This document shows positions 33,477-41,366 of a stretch of DNA of 56,372 bases, piece by piece. Source of the DNA: Bacteroidia bacterium (GTDB lineage Bacteria > Bacteroidota > Bacteroidia > Chitinophagales > Saprospiraceae); the NCBI GenBank assembly GCA_030430845.1, contig JAUIKE010000036.1, positions 1-56,372 of the forward strand, read 5' to 3'. The notes beneath the pieces were generated by a model. The model was given only the letters and a program-made list of their open reading frames with translations, made no database searches and was not told the origin of the DNA. A program made the position numbers and the translations under genes. How positions within the stretch are numbered: the first letter of the stretch is position 1; each line of letters starts with the position of its first letter.

Positions 33477-34664
33477 TTATGCATGCTCCAAACTAAAGCT
33501 GCGGGCTATATGATCGGCGCAGGCTTCCAGGGAATAATCTTCCAGCGCCGGGCGTGCCCAATCAAAAGTTCGAGAGTAGTGAGCCAGGTCAACCACCTTT
33601 TTTGCGAGCTCCTCTGCATCATTATCCTCAAAAATGCGAAAGCGTTCCAAGGATTTGAAATCTTCTCCACAGCCGACAAAATTACTGACCACCACACTGC
33701 ACCCGGCCTGAAGCGCTTCATTCACCACCAGGCCCCAGGTTTCGCCCATTTGCCGGGAGGGCAAAATAAACGTATCCATTGCGAGATAGTGGTCCGCAAT
33801 CTTTGATTGATTCACAAAGCCTGTAAAGATACTTTTCACGCCGTATCGTTCAAAATATTGCGAGGCCTTTTGCCTCAGGCTAGCTTCCATTTCACCGCTT
33901 CCCATGAAGTAAAGCACTGTTTTTGCCCTTAAGCTGTCAGGTAAATGATCCAAAAGTCGATAGAGAATATCAGGGTTCTTCTTAGGAATTAATTTGCCGG
34001 CAAAGCCTATGACCAACTCCTGGTCGTTAATACCGGCCTCGGCCCTGGTGGTCGCTCTGGCAGCTATTTTTTCCTGTCCGGTCAATGCAGCTACCCGATC
34101 CACCGTAAAATAACGGGCCGGAAACAACTGCTCCGGCTGCACGCCATGTCGGAGGTAATGCTGTTTGTTCAACTGACCTATGTAATAAAAGCGATCAATA
34201 GACTTATACATATACCGGTAGTATATTGACCTCAGGTAGTCTTTCCACAAAGGCCGGGCAAAAGCTTTATCCTGATTGGTACAACGCAGGCTAACCGGGA
34301 TGCCCGCTTTTCGGGCTTCTCTGAGGGCCGTTTGGTCAAACTGATAATTCAAGCCGGTCAACAGGATAGCCTTGGGCTGGAGCCGCTGAATAACCGCCTT
34401 CACACCTTTTCCTGTAAGGGAGCGATAGCCCGAGAAAGGAGTGCCGTTAACGGATTCCAGGGCTGTATACGCATAGCCTTCCAACAGAGGCATATCCCAG
34501 GCCACTATTTCTCCGAACCCCCTGTCGTAATAGCCTTTAACGGAGGAGATCGTTGCATAAATGACATGGATGGCATCCGGTGCTATGCCATTGATAGTCT
34601 GCCAAATCGGCACACGTGCCTGTACAGGGTGTGAATCAAAAATTAACAGTTCCGGTTTTGACAT
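33477..34664 (-). CDS. GT4 glycosyltransferase, paralog B
   Basis: A 395-residue GT-B glycosyltransferase forming a recent duplicate pair with the downstream gene (35-bp spacer). It shares nearly unchanged donor-site blocks such as IGFAGKLIPKKNPDIL and LPSRQMGETWGLVVNEALQAG. The variable middle (KIAARATTRAEAGINDQE) and C-terminus may set a different acceptor. Duplicated glycosyltransferases in such loci often add the same sugar twice in a row. It lies four bases after the polymerase gene. Confidence 0.87.
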   Translation of the reverse strand: MSKPELLIFDSHPVQARVPIWQTINGIAPDAIHVIYATISSVKGYYDRGFGEIVAWDMPLLEGYAYTALESVNGTPFSGYRSLTGKGVKAVIQRLQPKAILLTGLNYQFDQTALREARKAGIPVSLRCTNQDKAFARPLWKDYLRSIYYRYMYKSIDRFYYIGQLNKQHYLRHGVQPEQLFPARYFTVDRVAALTGQEKIAARATTRAEAGINDQELVIGFAGKLIPKKNPDILYRLLDHLPDSLRAKTVLYFMGSGEMEASLRQKASQYFERYGVKSIFTGFVNQSKIADHYLAMDTFILPSRQMGETWGLVVNEALQAGCSVVVSNFVGCGEDFKSLERFRIFEDNDAEELAKKVVDLAHYSRTFDWARPALEDYSLEACADHIARSFSLEHA

Positions 34665-34668
34665 AAAA

Positions 34669-35964
34669 TCAATGATTTTTTTGATTAAAACTTGCCCATA
34701 CCAAGCCTCCCATTACGATAGAAAAACCAAGCTGATTCGGTTGCGACCAGTAAGCGACTGTTACCTGAAGAAATCCAAAGCTCATTAATATCCAGGGTAA
34801 AAAATGGCCTCTGGTGGCCACCAGCCAACTCCTGAAGAGCAAACTGAACCCAAGAGATATTCGTATTCCTACTGCCAGGAGCCCTAAGATAGGCCCCATC
34901 TCACTGGTCATCCGATTCCAATCTCCTTCAGAAGAGATGAAAGGAACGGTACGATTATTTCCCAAAAGTTTTCTTCCGGCATGAGTACCGGCCCCCAGGC
35001 CATATCCCCAAAGCGGCTTTTCGGTCGCATACACCAAACTCTGATAGTTTTCCCCCAGGAAACGGTCAACGATCACCCCTTGTAAGCCCCCTTCGGTCTT
35101 GTTGGCACCAGAAAAGCGCGCCAAAAAGATCGTCGTGCTGGTTTTAAAAAACGCGAATTGTTGTAAGCTCACAAAAGCAAGCAACATTAGTAAAACCGCA
35201 AGGGAAGCCCTGAGCATAGCCCTGGCACTGGTCAGGCTCACAAAAAGGCCAAATACAATGGTAATGATAAACTGAAAAAGATAAGCCCGGCTGACGGAAA
35301 CCGGAATCGCTATAACCACAAAAACAGATGCCACAAGTAGTAACCGGCGGTCTATTTTATCCGTACTCAACCAAAAATAGACCACATAGGCAGCAGCCAG
35401 GCTAAAAAAGGTAGTTGTTCCGGAGGTAAAAGAAAAAACAGCGGAGGGACGGAAATAACCCAGTGCTCCGGAAAAGCCGGAGCCCGACTCATCGCCCCCT
35501 ACCCCTCTGTTCACCCAGGCGGATTGCGGGCTGTACAACTGCCAGATGATCAACAAGGTCATCAAGGGGGTGATCCAAAGGATAAAGCGGCCAAATTTTT
35601 CGACATCGCTTTTATCGAAAACCGTGCCTATCAAGAAAAGAAACGGAAATTGAACCAGGAAGCACCGCGCCCCAAATAGGGCTACAAACAGGTTTCCATG
35701 TCCCAGGATCATAGTAAGCGGAAGGGCCGCCATACCTACCAGGACCATCAGGAAGAGATACCAGTTCCATTTCATCACTTTATGATACACAGCGAAGATC
35801 AGTAAGACGATGGCAATAGGATCTCTGATCACCAGCAGGGGATCGGAAAGGCCTGGCAGGACCCATTTCCGGAGGGCTCCTTCAAAGATGAGCAGAAGCA
35901 AGTAAAGCCAAATGCCTTTCTTGAGTATGGAAGATACGCTATATGTGGTATGGACGCTTAACAC
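34669..35964 (-). CDS. Wzy-like O-antigen/exopolysaccharide polymerase
   Basis: A 431-residue polytopic membrane protein with about ten to twelve hydrophobic helices and a long periplasmic loop near 290-345 containing LQGVIVDRFLGENYQSLVYATEKPLWGYGLGAGTHAG. This loop, with Arg, Glu and Gly-rich turns, resembles the O-antigen ligase/polymerase (Wzy_C) loop. It should join flipped repeat units at the periplasmic face. Polymerases are poorly conserved, so assignment rests on topology and position between glycosyltransferases in a Wzx/Wzc operon. The start is GTG and overlaps the upstream gene by 7 bp. Confidence 0.78.
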   Translation of the reverse strand: MLSVHTTYSVSSILKKGIWLYLLLLIFEGALRKWVLPGLSDPLLVIRDPIAIVLLIFAVYHKVMKWNWYLFLMVLVGMAALPLTMILGHGNLFVALFGARCFLVQFPFLFLIGTVFDKSDVEKFGRFILWITPLMTLLIIWQLYSPQSAWVNRGVGGDESGSGFSGALGYFRPSAVFSFTSGTTTFFSLAAAYVVYFWLSTDKIDRRLLLVASVFVVIAIPVSVSRAYLFQFIITIVFGLFVSLTSARAMLRASLAVLLMLLAFVSLQQFAFFKTSTTIFLARFSGANKTEGGLQGVIVDRFLGENYQSLVYATEKPLWGYGLGAGTHAGRKLLGNNRTVPFISSEGDWNRMTSEMGPILGLLAVGIRISLGFSLLFRSWLVATRGHFLPWILMSFGFLQVTVAYWSQPNQLGFSIVMGGLVWASFNQKNH

Positions 35965-37223
35965 ACCGTTGTAGTATTTGAACTCATCGCTTCTTTGATG
36001 GTTTGTGACAATTCACGGCCATAAACCTCCCAGGGTCTTTTTTGAGCCGTCCTGAGTGCTGCTTTGCCCATTCGTTCGATGCTTTCGGGCCGGCTTAATA
36101 AGCTTTCAATTTTCAGAATCAGATCCTCCGTTGATCCGGCCTTTACCAGAAGGCTGTCCGCTCCGTCGGTGATCAGATCCGGGGCAGCTGTTCTTTCGGT
36201 AGCTATGACGGGGGTACCTTGCGACATGGCCTCCGTTATCACCAGCCCGAATCCTTCGAATAAGGATGGGAAAACCAAGACATCGTTTTCATGCATTAAT
36301 TCCAAAATCTTCGAATGTGGTAAGGAAGGGATCCATTGATGGCATTTTTTTAAAGCTTCATCCAAAACCCGGCAATTCTCCACCACTTTTTTCCCCACCA
36401 CCGTTAACTGTACCTGGCTGCCAAAAGCAGCAGTGGCTTCGAATAAGTAAGACAAGCCTTTTCGCTGCGAAAGGCCGCCGATAAACAATAATTTGAGCGG
36501 GCGGTGGCTGCGATGAAAATCATACCTACGCTGTTCCATAGCTTGATCCACCTTAGGGAATCCATAATTGATAATATGAACGGGGGCTTTCAAAGGCCTG
36601 GGAAATAACTTTAAGGTATCGGCTGTAAACTGGCTGGCTACAAATATATGGTCGGCCATTTCCAATTCCATGTCTTTTTGTTTCAGTTTCTGCTCTGAAT
36701 TTTTGAATCCTTTCAAAGTAGGCGCCCATAATGGCCACTTTTCCTGTTCGCTGCTTAATAATTCCTTATAGGCTTTCCAGTATCCGATCGGCAATTCATA
36801 CAGGCAGTTTAGCTCTTTTTGCCTGGCCGCTTCAAAAGAGCGGATGGCCATATTCTCATAGGCGTAAACGGCCTTGATCTGATTGTGATGCAGCCCTTTA
36901 ATTCTATTGGCTATTTTCCAATCCATGTACTGAGCCGTTTCATACATCGATAATTTGGCGCCCTCACGAGGTACCAGCCAGGATAATTTCAGGTGGTTGA
37001 GCAGTCTTTGCGTGAATTCGAAGTAGGGATATGTTTTGATCTGGTTTTTTAAGGCCGCATCAAATTGTCGTCTATTCAGGCTGGGAAAAAAATGTTTTTT
37101 CATCCAGGTATTTTCATAGGTAGCAAAGGACGTATGAAATTCAAACAGCAGTTCTTCCTGAGCCAGTGCACGAAGCACTGCCCTAGAATTCTGATTGCCG
37201 GTTGGATGGGACAGTAAGATCAT
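35958..37223 (-). CDS. GT4 family glycosyltransferase
   Basis: A 421-residue GT-B glycosyltransferase with a long, poorly conserved acceptor half (ILLSHPTGNQNSRAVLRAL at the start, YELPIGYWKAYKELL in the middle). The donor half is classical: KLLFIGGLSQRKGLSYLFEA, MHENDVLVFPSLFEGFGLVITEAMSQGTPVIA and the nearby E-x7-E. Such proteins with a YELPIGYWK-type segment are common in Bacteroidota exopolysaccharide loci. Overlap with both neighbours (4 and 7 bp) shows it is inside the transcript. Confidence 0.88.
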   Translation of the reverse strand: MILLSHPTGNQNSRAVLRALAQEELLFEFHTSFATYENTWMKKHFFPSLNRRQFDAALKNQIKTYPYFEFTQRLLNHLKLSWLVPREGAKLSMYETAQYMDWKIANRIKGLHHNQIKAVYAYENMAIRSFEAARQKELNCLYELPIGYWKAYKELLSSEQEKWPLWAPTLKGFKNSEQKLKQKDMELEMADHIFVASQFTADTLKLFPRPLKAPVHIINYGFPKVDQAMEQRRYDFHRSHRPLKLLFIGGLSQRKGLSYLFEATAAFGSQVQLTVVGKKVVENCRVLDEALKKCHQWIPSLPHSKILELMHENDVLVFPSLFEGFGLVITEAMSQGTPVIATERTAAPDLITDGADSLLVKAGSTEDLILKIESLLSRPESIERMGKAALRTAQKRPWEVYGRELSQTIKEAMSSNTTTVC

Positions 37224-38395
37224 AAGAATAATTTCTGATTCGAGCTACTTTGTGTCGTTGATGAAACAGGTACACTTTCTGCAGGCCTGGCCGTTTGTTC
37301 AGCAAACTGAGCGGCTATCTGGTCCGCATTTCTGTAATGGCCGGCCGTAGTACGACTGGTATCCAGAAATGCCTGTAAACAGCCTTCCTGGTAGCCCACT
37401 ACCCCTTCCGGATTTTCCAGCAGTGGATTTCCCCTCATCCTCCAATCATCCGCCAGGGAAAGCACCGGCAGATCATGGGCCCAGTAGCAAGCTACCGTCC
37501 CGCTTTTTTCTGTTAACAGCAAAGGAGTAAAGGATAATGCTATGTCAGCTTTTGAAAGATGACGTGAAATAGCTTCGGCCTCTAAAGTACCTAAATCTTC
37601 ATAAGTGATGGTTTGTTTTTCATTTATAGCCTGTTTCCATTGCTCTTTCAAAGCGCCGTTCCGCCCTAAAAAGAGAATACGGGAAGTATGCCCCTTTTCC
37701 AGGTTGTAAGTCTCTAACTCTTTAAGAAACGACTCCTGTGCGGAAGATTTTCTAATAGAAGCAAACAAGGCAAAAGTGAGCGCTCCTGAAGGCCGGTCAT
37801 GCGGGCTATGGTCCGGAATCGGGTCAATGTTAGAGAACAGGGGTAACTGCTGTGACGTAATCCCATTTTTTAACAAAGCCGCCTGATAGACCCGTGAATG
37901 CGTATGAACGCAGGCGGGCTTCAACTTTTTCACCAAATTCAGAAGACACAGCCGCTGGGCTCTCCCCCACCAATATCTTTTCAGACTGGTCCCTTCACCT
38001 AAACCCAGCCACAGCTCATGAAACATGATATGCCAGTGCCGGCCTTTGCCAATTTCTTTAAAAAACGTGTTGCGAGCCCAGTGCAGTCCTTTACCCTGGA
38101 TCGAATACGGCACATACTGCAAGCTCAGCCACTGAGTTCCCTGCCGGTCTAAAAAGGATTGAATTCGTTTTGCCTGAAGACTCCATTTGGTAACCATAGG
38201 AAAACGAAGTACCGGGATCTGAGCAGTCCGGTCCATTAGCAGTTCTTCGACTATATCCGTCACATAATTATCCCTAAGGGCGATGACACTGACGGGATGC
38301 CCCTGCCGGATCAGCGCAGCAGCTAATTTGCGAGTATAGTCGCCTACGCCGCATTGGCCGGCTTCCAAGGTTCTGCAAATGAAAGTGACGTTCAT
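37220..38395 (-). CDS. Glycosyltransferase, GT-B fold, divergent
   Basis: A 391-residue probable glycosyltransferase. The N-terminus NVTFICRTLEAGQCGVGDYTRKLAAALIRQGH has the GT4 glycine loop (CGVGDY). LSLQYVPYSIQGKGLHW and WHIMFHELWLGLGEG are acceptor-domain landmarks seen in related sugar transferases. The donor half is weak: LTFALFASIRKSSAQESFL and YEDLGTLEAEAISRHLSKADIALSFTPLLLTEKSG, where the usual E-x7-E is replaced by a single Glu near TEKSG. The C-terminal 25 residues are Ser/Thr/Ala-rich. It overlaps its neighbours by 4 bp on both sides. Confidence 0.72.
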   Translation of the reverse strand: MNVTFICRTLEAGQCGVGDYTRKLAAALIRQGHPVSVIALRDNYVTDIVEELLMDRTAQIPVLRFPMVTKWSLQAKRIQSFLDRQGTQWLSLQYVPYSIQGKGLHWARNTFFKEIGKGRHWHIMFHELWLGLGEGTSLKRYWWGRAQRLCLLNLVKKLKPACVHTHSRVYQAALLKNGITSQQLPLFSNIDPIPDHSPHDRPSGALTFALFASIRKSSAQESFLKELETYNLEKGHTSRILFLGRNGALKEQWKQAINEKQTITYEDLGTLEAEAISRHLSKADIALSFTPLLLTEKSGTVACYWAHDLPVLSLADDWRMRGNPLLENPEGVVGYQEGCLQAFLDTSRTTAGHYRNADQIAAQFAEQTARPAESVPVSSTTQSSSNQKLFL

Positions 38396-39360
38396 CTCGA
38401 ATAAAAATTACTGATAAAGCTCGCCAGTTTGATCCAGAATTGCATGCGTTTTACTTTGGCTTTGCTGTACAGTGGAATGGGCTCCATTACATGCTGCCAG
38501 TATAGCTTTTGTGCAATCCCGGCTCTTCTGCCACTCAAAGCCCCTTTAATATAATTCATTTTCCAAGGTTTAAAGCCTCCTAAGGCATGCGACATGATCG
38601 TACCGAATCGGCCGAAGTCCATGGCATCCTGATTGGCGATGGAAAGCACCTCTTCGTGTAGCATAGCAGCACAGTTCAAGCCATCCTGATCGGTAGCGTA
38701 AAAAAGCGCCGTCGGGGGTCTTTTGGTTTGTGTTCCAACTGAGCTGGGCAGAGAGGAAATGGTTAAGGACTCCGTTTCAATCCCAATAATATCCATGATC
38801 TTTTTCCAACTTTCCAGGAAAGGCCTGTTAGCCCTTTTCAAGCCCACAAACCCGCCATTAACATATTGGTCAATATTTAAGGGCAGCTTTATTTGATGTT
38901 TTTTTAATACCTTTTGCCAGCTCAGTCGTTTTGGAGCGGAAGCATTCAAAGGCGAATTGATGTCCTCACATAAGGCCACGTGATTGTCCAGCCAGTTTTC
39001 AAAAAACGACCACTCGCATTTAACCACAATATCCGGATCAAAATAACAGAGCCCATCGATGCTGTCTCCGTAAGTATCCCATAAGTCCAGCATAAAAAGA
39101 GGCTTATAGTTGGTCAGGTGAAAGTCTGTATCCAAGGGTATGAAATGGATCCGGCACTGGGCTGCTACTTCATAAACCAGGTAATTCTCTTTTTTATTCA
39201 GGGGTTTGGCCCAAAACGGGAGGTCTCCCTTAAAGCCGGCCCAGATGGTTCCTCTGAACCCAAACCGGTAAAGGGAGTTCGTCAAGGCTCCCAGGCCGTA
39301 GTGGTAATTTCCCTCAAAAAGTGTACAAATAGCAGTAGGTATCTTCACGTTTTGATTCAT
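38392..39360 (-). CDS. GT8-like glycosyltransferase with DPD motif
   Basis: A 322-residue GT-A-type glycosyltransferase. The metal site looks like LCYFDPDIVVKCEW (DPD), with YGLGALTNSLYRFGF near the N-terminus and PLNIDQYVNGGFVGLKR further on, an arrangement like GT8 enzymes although more distant. TDQDGLNCAAMLHEEVLS matches the conserved DQDxLN block, and HALGGFKPW matches the HFxGxxKPW block. It begins directly after the stop of the neighbouring acetyltransferase gene. Confidence 0.75.
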   Translation of the reverse strand: MNQNVKIPTAICTLFEGNYHYGLGALTNSLYRFGFRGTIWAGFKGDLPFWAKPLNKKENYLVYEVAAQCRIHFIPLDTDFHLTNYKPLFMLDLWDTYGDSIDGLCYFDPDIVVKCEWSFFENWLDNHVALCEDINSPLNASAPKRLSWQKVLKKHQIKLPLNIDQYVNGGFVGLKRANRPFLESWKKIMDIIGIETESLTISSLPSSVGTQTKRPPTALFYATDQDGLNCAAMLHEEVLSIANQDAMDFGRFGTIMSHALGGFKPWKMNYIKGALSGRRAGIAQKLYWQHVMEPIPLYSKAKVKRMQFWIKLASFISNFYSR

Positions 39361-40002
39361 TTATTTTTCATTGAGGGGTTCCCGGTCCTTTATTTTTCTG
39401 GCCGGTACACCTCCCCAGACTTCATAGGCGGGGATATCCCTGTTCACGACGGCGCCTGCTGCGACTATTGCCCCCTGATGGATGCTTACGCCGCTCAATA
39501 CCGTGACGCCGGCCCCCAGCCACACATTATCTTCAATTCGGATGTTCTCATATCGGCATCCCTGCAATCTGATGGGCGTTTCTAGATCGTCATAGTTATG
39601 ATTCGCATCCGAAAAAATGCAATTGGCAGCAATTAAGCAATCATTACCCAGCCTAAAATCCCCATTGATATTGATCTGGGTTCCGCTACCGATGAAATTG
39701 TTATCCCCAATATGGATGGTACTTCCGGAAAAAGGCTGATATAAATACAACCTTACCCGGTCTTCCATTAAGCAATTATGGCCGATTACGATGCCTTTCG
39801 GGAAAGGCATACTGATTTTCCCGAATTGATTATGACGACCAATATCGGCCCCTAACTGCCTGAACCAAAAAGGGCGCCATTTACTGCGCAGCACCCGCCA
39901 ATGCACATACAGGCGGAATAAGATCCACTTGTGTAAAGGCTCCCGGGCTGTTTTACTGCTTTCCGGTTGTATCATCACATTTTTTTGTATACTATTTTCC
40001 AC
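39361..40002 (-). CDS. Left-handed beta-helix acyltransferase (CapG/maa type)
   Basis: A 213-residue hexapeptide-repeat O-acetyltransferase. Repeats run from FGKISMPFPKGIVIGHNCLM to VSIHQGAIVAAGAVVNRDI, with the catalytic His in DANHNYDD and the closing loop GGVPARKI. It is related to maltose/galactoside acetyltransferases and CapG-like capsule enzymes. It probably acetylates a sugar in the repeat unit, giving the locus two acetylation sites together with the WcaF-like gene. The start is GTG at 40002 (8 bp after the flippase stop), or alternatively ATG at 39975. Confidence 0.85.
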   Translation of the reverse strand: MENSIQKNVMIQPESSKTAREPLHKWILFRLYVHWRVLRSKWRPFWFRQLGADIGRHNQFGKISMPFPKGIVIGHNCLMEDRVRLYLYQPFSGSTIHIGDNNFIGSGTQININGDFRLGNDCLIAANCIFSDANHNYDDLETPIRLQGCRYENIRIEDNVWLGAGVTVLSGVSIHQGAIVAAGAVVNRDIPAYEVWGGVPARKIKDREPLNEK

Positions 40003-40010
40003 AGCCTTCG

Positions 40011-41366
40011 TTAAGCGACCTCTTGAGGTTCTTTTTGTGATATTTTCTTTAAAAAATAACCTGTTTGGTACAGCAAAGCCGCCACATTAATGCCAATGGA
40101 GTATAAGATCACCTGACTTACCACACTGAAATCAAATACAAACACCAGTCCGACCTGAACGCATACCATATACAAGATGACCCAGAAGGGCGACGGGACG
40201 ATCCCGAGTGATGCGCTGATATTGTAGACCGTGCCCGCTTGCAAAGCAAGACAGGAGGCCAGCATCATCAGCAATAATTCCAGAGACAAACTGTCGTATT
40301 GTGGGCCGAGAATGCTTAATATGGCACTGGGAAACATCCAGACCAAGGCACATAAAACTGTCGTAAACATAAAAAACCCTAACTGCAGCAATAGGAACAA
40401 TCGGAGCAGTTTTCTTTTTTGCTGCTGAATTTTTGCAAAATAGGGCACCACCAAAATACTCAAAACAGCCTGAATGACGGCCAACACAGCTGCCAACCTA
40501 CCTAAGGCGCCAATTTGTGCAATGCTTTCCGTATCGCCAAAAATAGAAATCAACCAGATGGTTAGTTGCCCGGCCAGCGCATAATAAATAGCGCCCGGCA
40601 TGGTTCGTTTTACCAGGTTCAGGATACGATCCTGGACTTCGCGGGATCGGACGGCCTGTGTTTGGATGAATTTTTTAGCTCGTTTTCTTAATTGCAGATT
40701 CGCCCAAATCTGAGCGATACTTGCTGCACAGATGGCTACGGAGGCAAAAGGAAAGACAAATATCGTCAGGCCCAATAAGCTCAAGCGCCCGGCATTGCTG
40801 AATAGTTGTATGCGTTGGAGCTTTCCGATATCCTGATGTAGTTTGGGTACAATTTCGAGTATTTTCCCTGAAAGGGCCGCAAAAAAAGCCGGGATCAGGG
40901 CCAGTAAGATGAGCAGTGCATTTAACCAGTCAGCGCCGTGGTGGAGAAGAAAAAACAGCAAGATCGGAATGGCCAGGATCAAACTGCCAATGGCAAAACG
41001 CTGTCGCAGGTAGAGGCCCGTATTGACCACTGCTCCGAGTTTTTTCCGGTCCGCCCATACTTTTCCTCCTTCGGCCATGACGCCCGATGAAATCCCCCCG
41101 TCTGACAATACCGTCATGGTCCCTAACATAGTATTTGACATAGTATACAAGGCATATTCTTCAGTGGACAGTAGGCGAATGACCAGAATGCCGCTTACAA
41201 AACCAATGGCCTGAATGGCAATTTGAGCCAAACCGGTCATAGTAGTAAGTTTTCCGATTTTCAGCCATTTGGCAAGCAAGTGATTTTTTAAAAACAATGA
41301 TAACCTAATTTTTATAATACCCTTTCCTAATCGCTTTTTCGTAGGTCCGTCCTTTCCGGACCCCAT
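40011..41366 (-). CDS. Wzx-type polysaccharide flippase (MOP superfamily)
   Basis: A 451-residue polytopic membrane protein with about 12 helices, of the oligosaccharide flippase (MOP/PST) superfamily. LTTMTGLAQIAIQAIGFVSGILVIRLLSTEEYALYT is the characteristic first-helix block. It flips the lipid-linked repeat unit across the inner membrane. The first Met (41366) gives a 42-residue leader overlapping the tyrosine-kinase gene by 62 bp. A later start such as 41240 or a TTG near 41299 would reduce the overlap, so the N-terminus is uncertain. Confidence 0.85.
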   Translation of the reverse strand: MGSGKDGPTKKRLGKGIIKIRLSLFLKNHLLAKWLKIGKLTTMTGLAQIAIQAIGFVSGILVIRLLSTEEYALYTMSNTMLGTMTVLSDGGISSGVMAEGGKVWADRKKLGAVVNTGLYLRQRFAIGSLILAIPILLFFLLHHGADWLNALLILLALIPAFFAALSGKILEIVPKLHQDIGKLQRIQLFSNAGRLSLLGLTIFVFPFASVAICAASIAQIWANLQLRKRAKKFIQTQAVRSREVQDRILNLVKRTMPGAIYYALAGQLTIWLISIFGDTESIAQIGALGRLAAVLAVIQAVLSILVVPYFAKIQQQKRKLLRLFLLLQLGFFMFTTVLCALVWMFPSAILSILGPQYDSLSLELLLMMLASCLALQAGTVYNISASLGIVPSPFWVILYMVCVQVGLVFVFDFSVVSQVILYSIGINVAALLYQTGYFLKKISQKEPQEVA

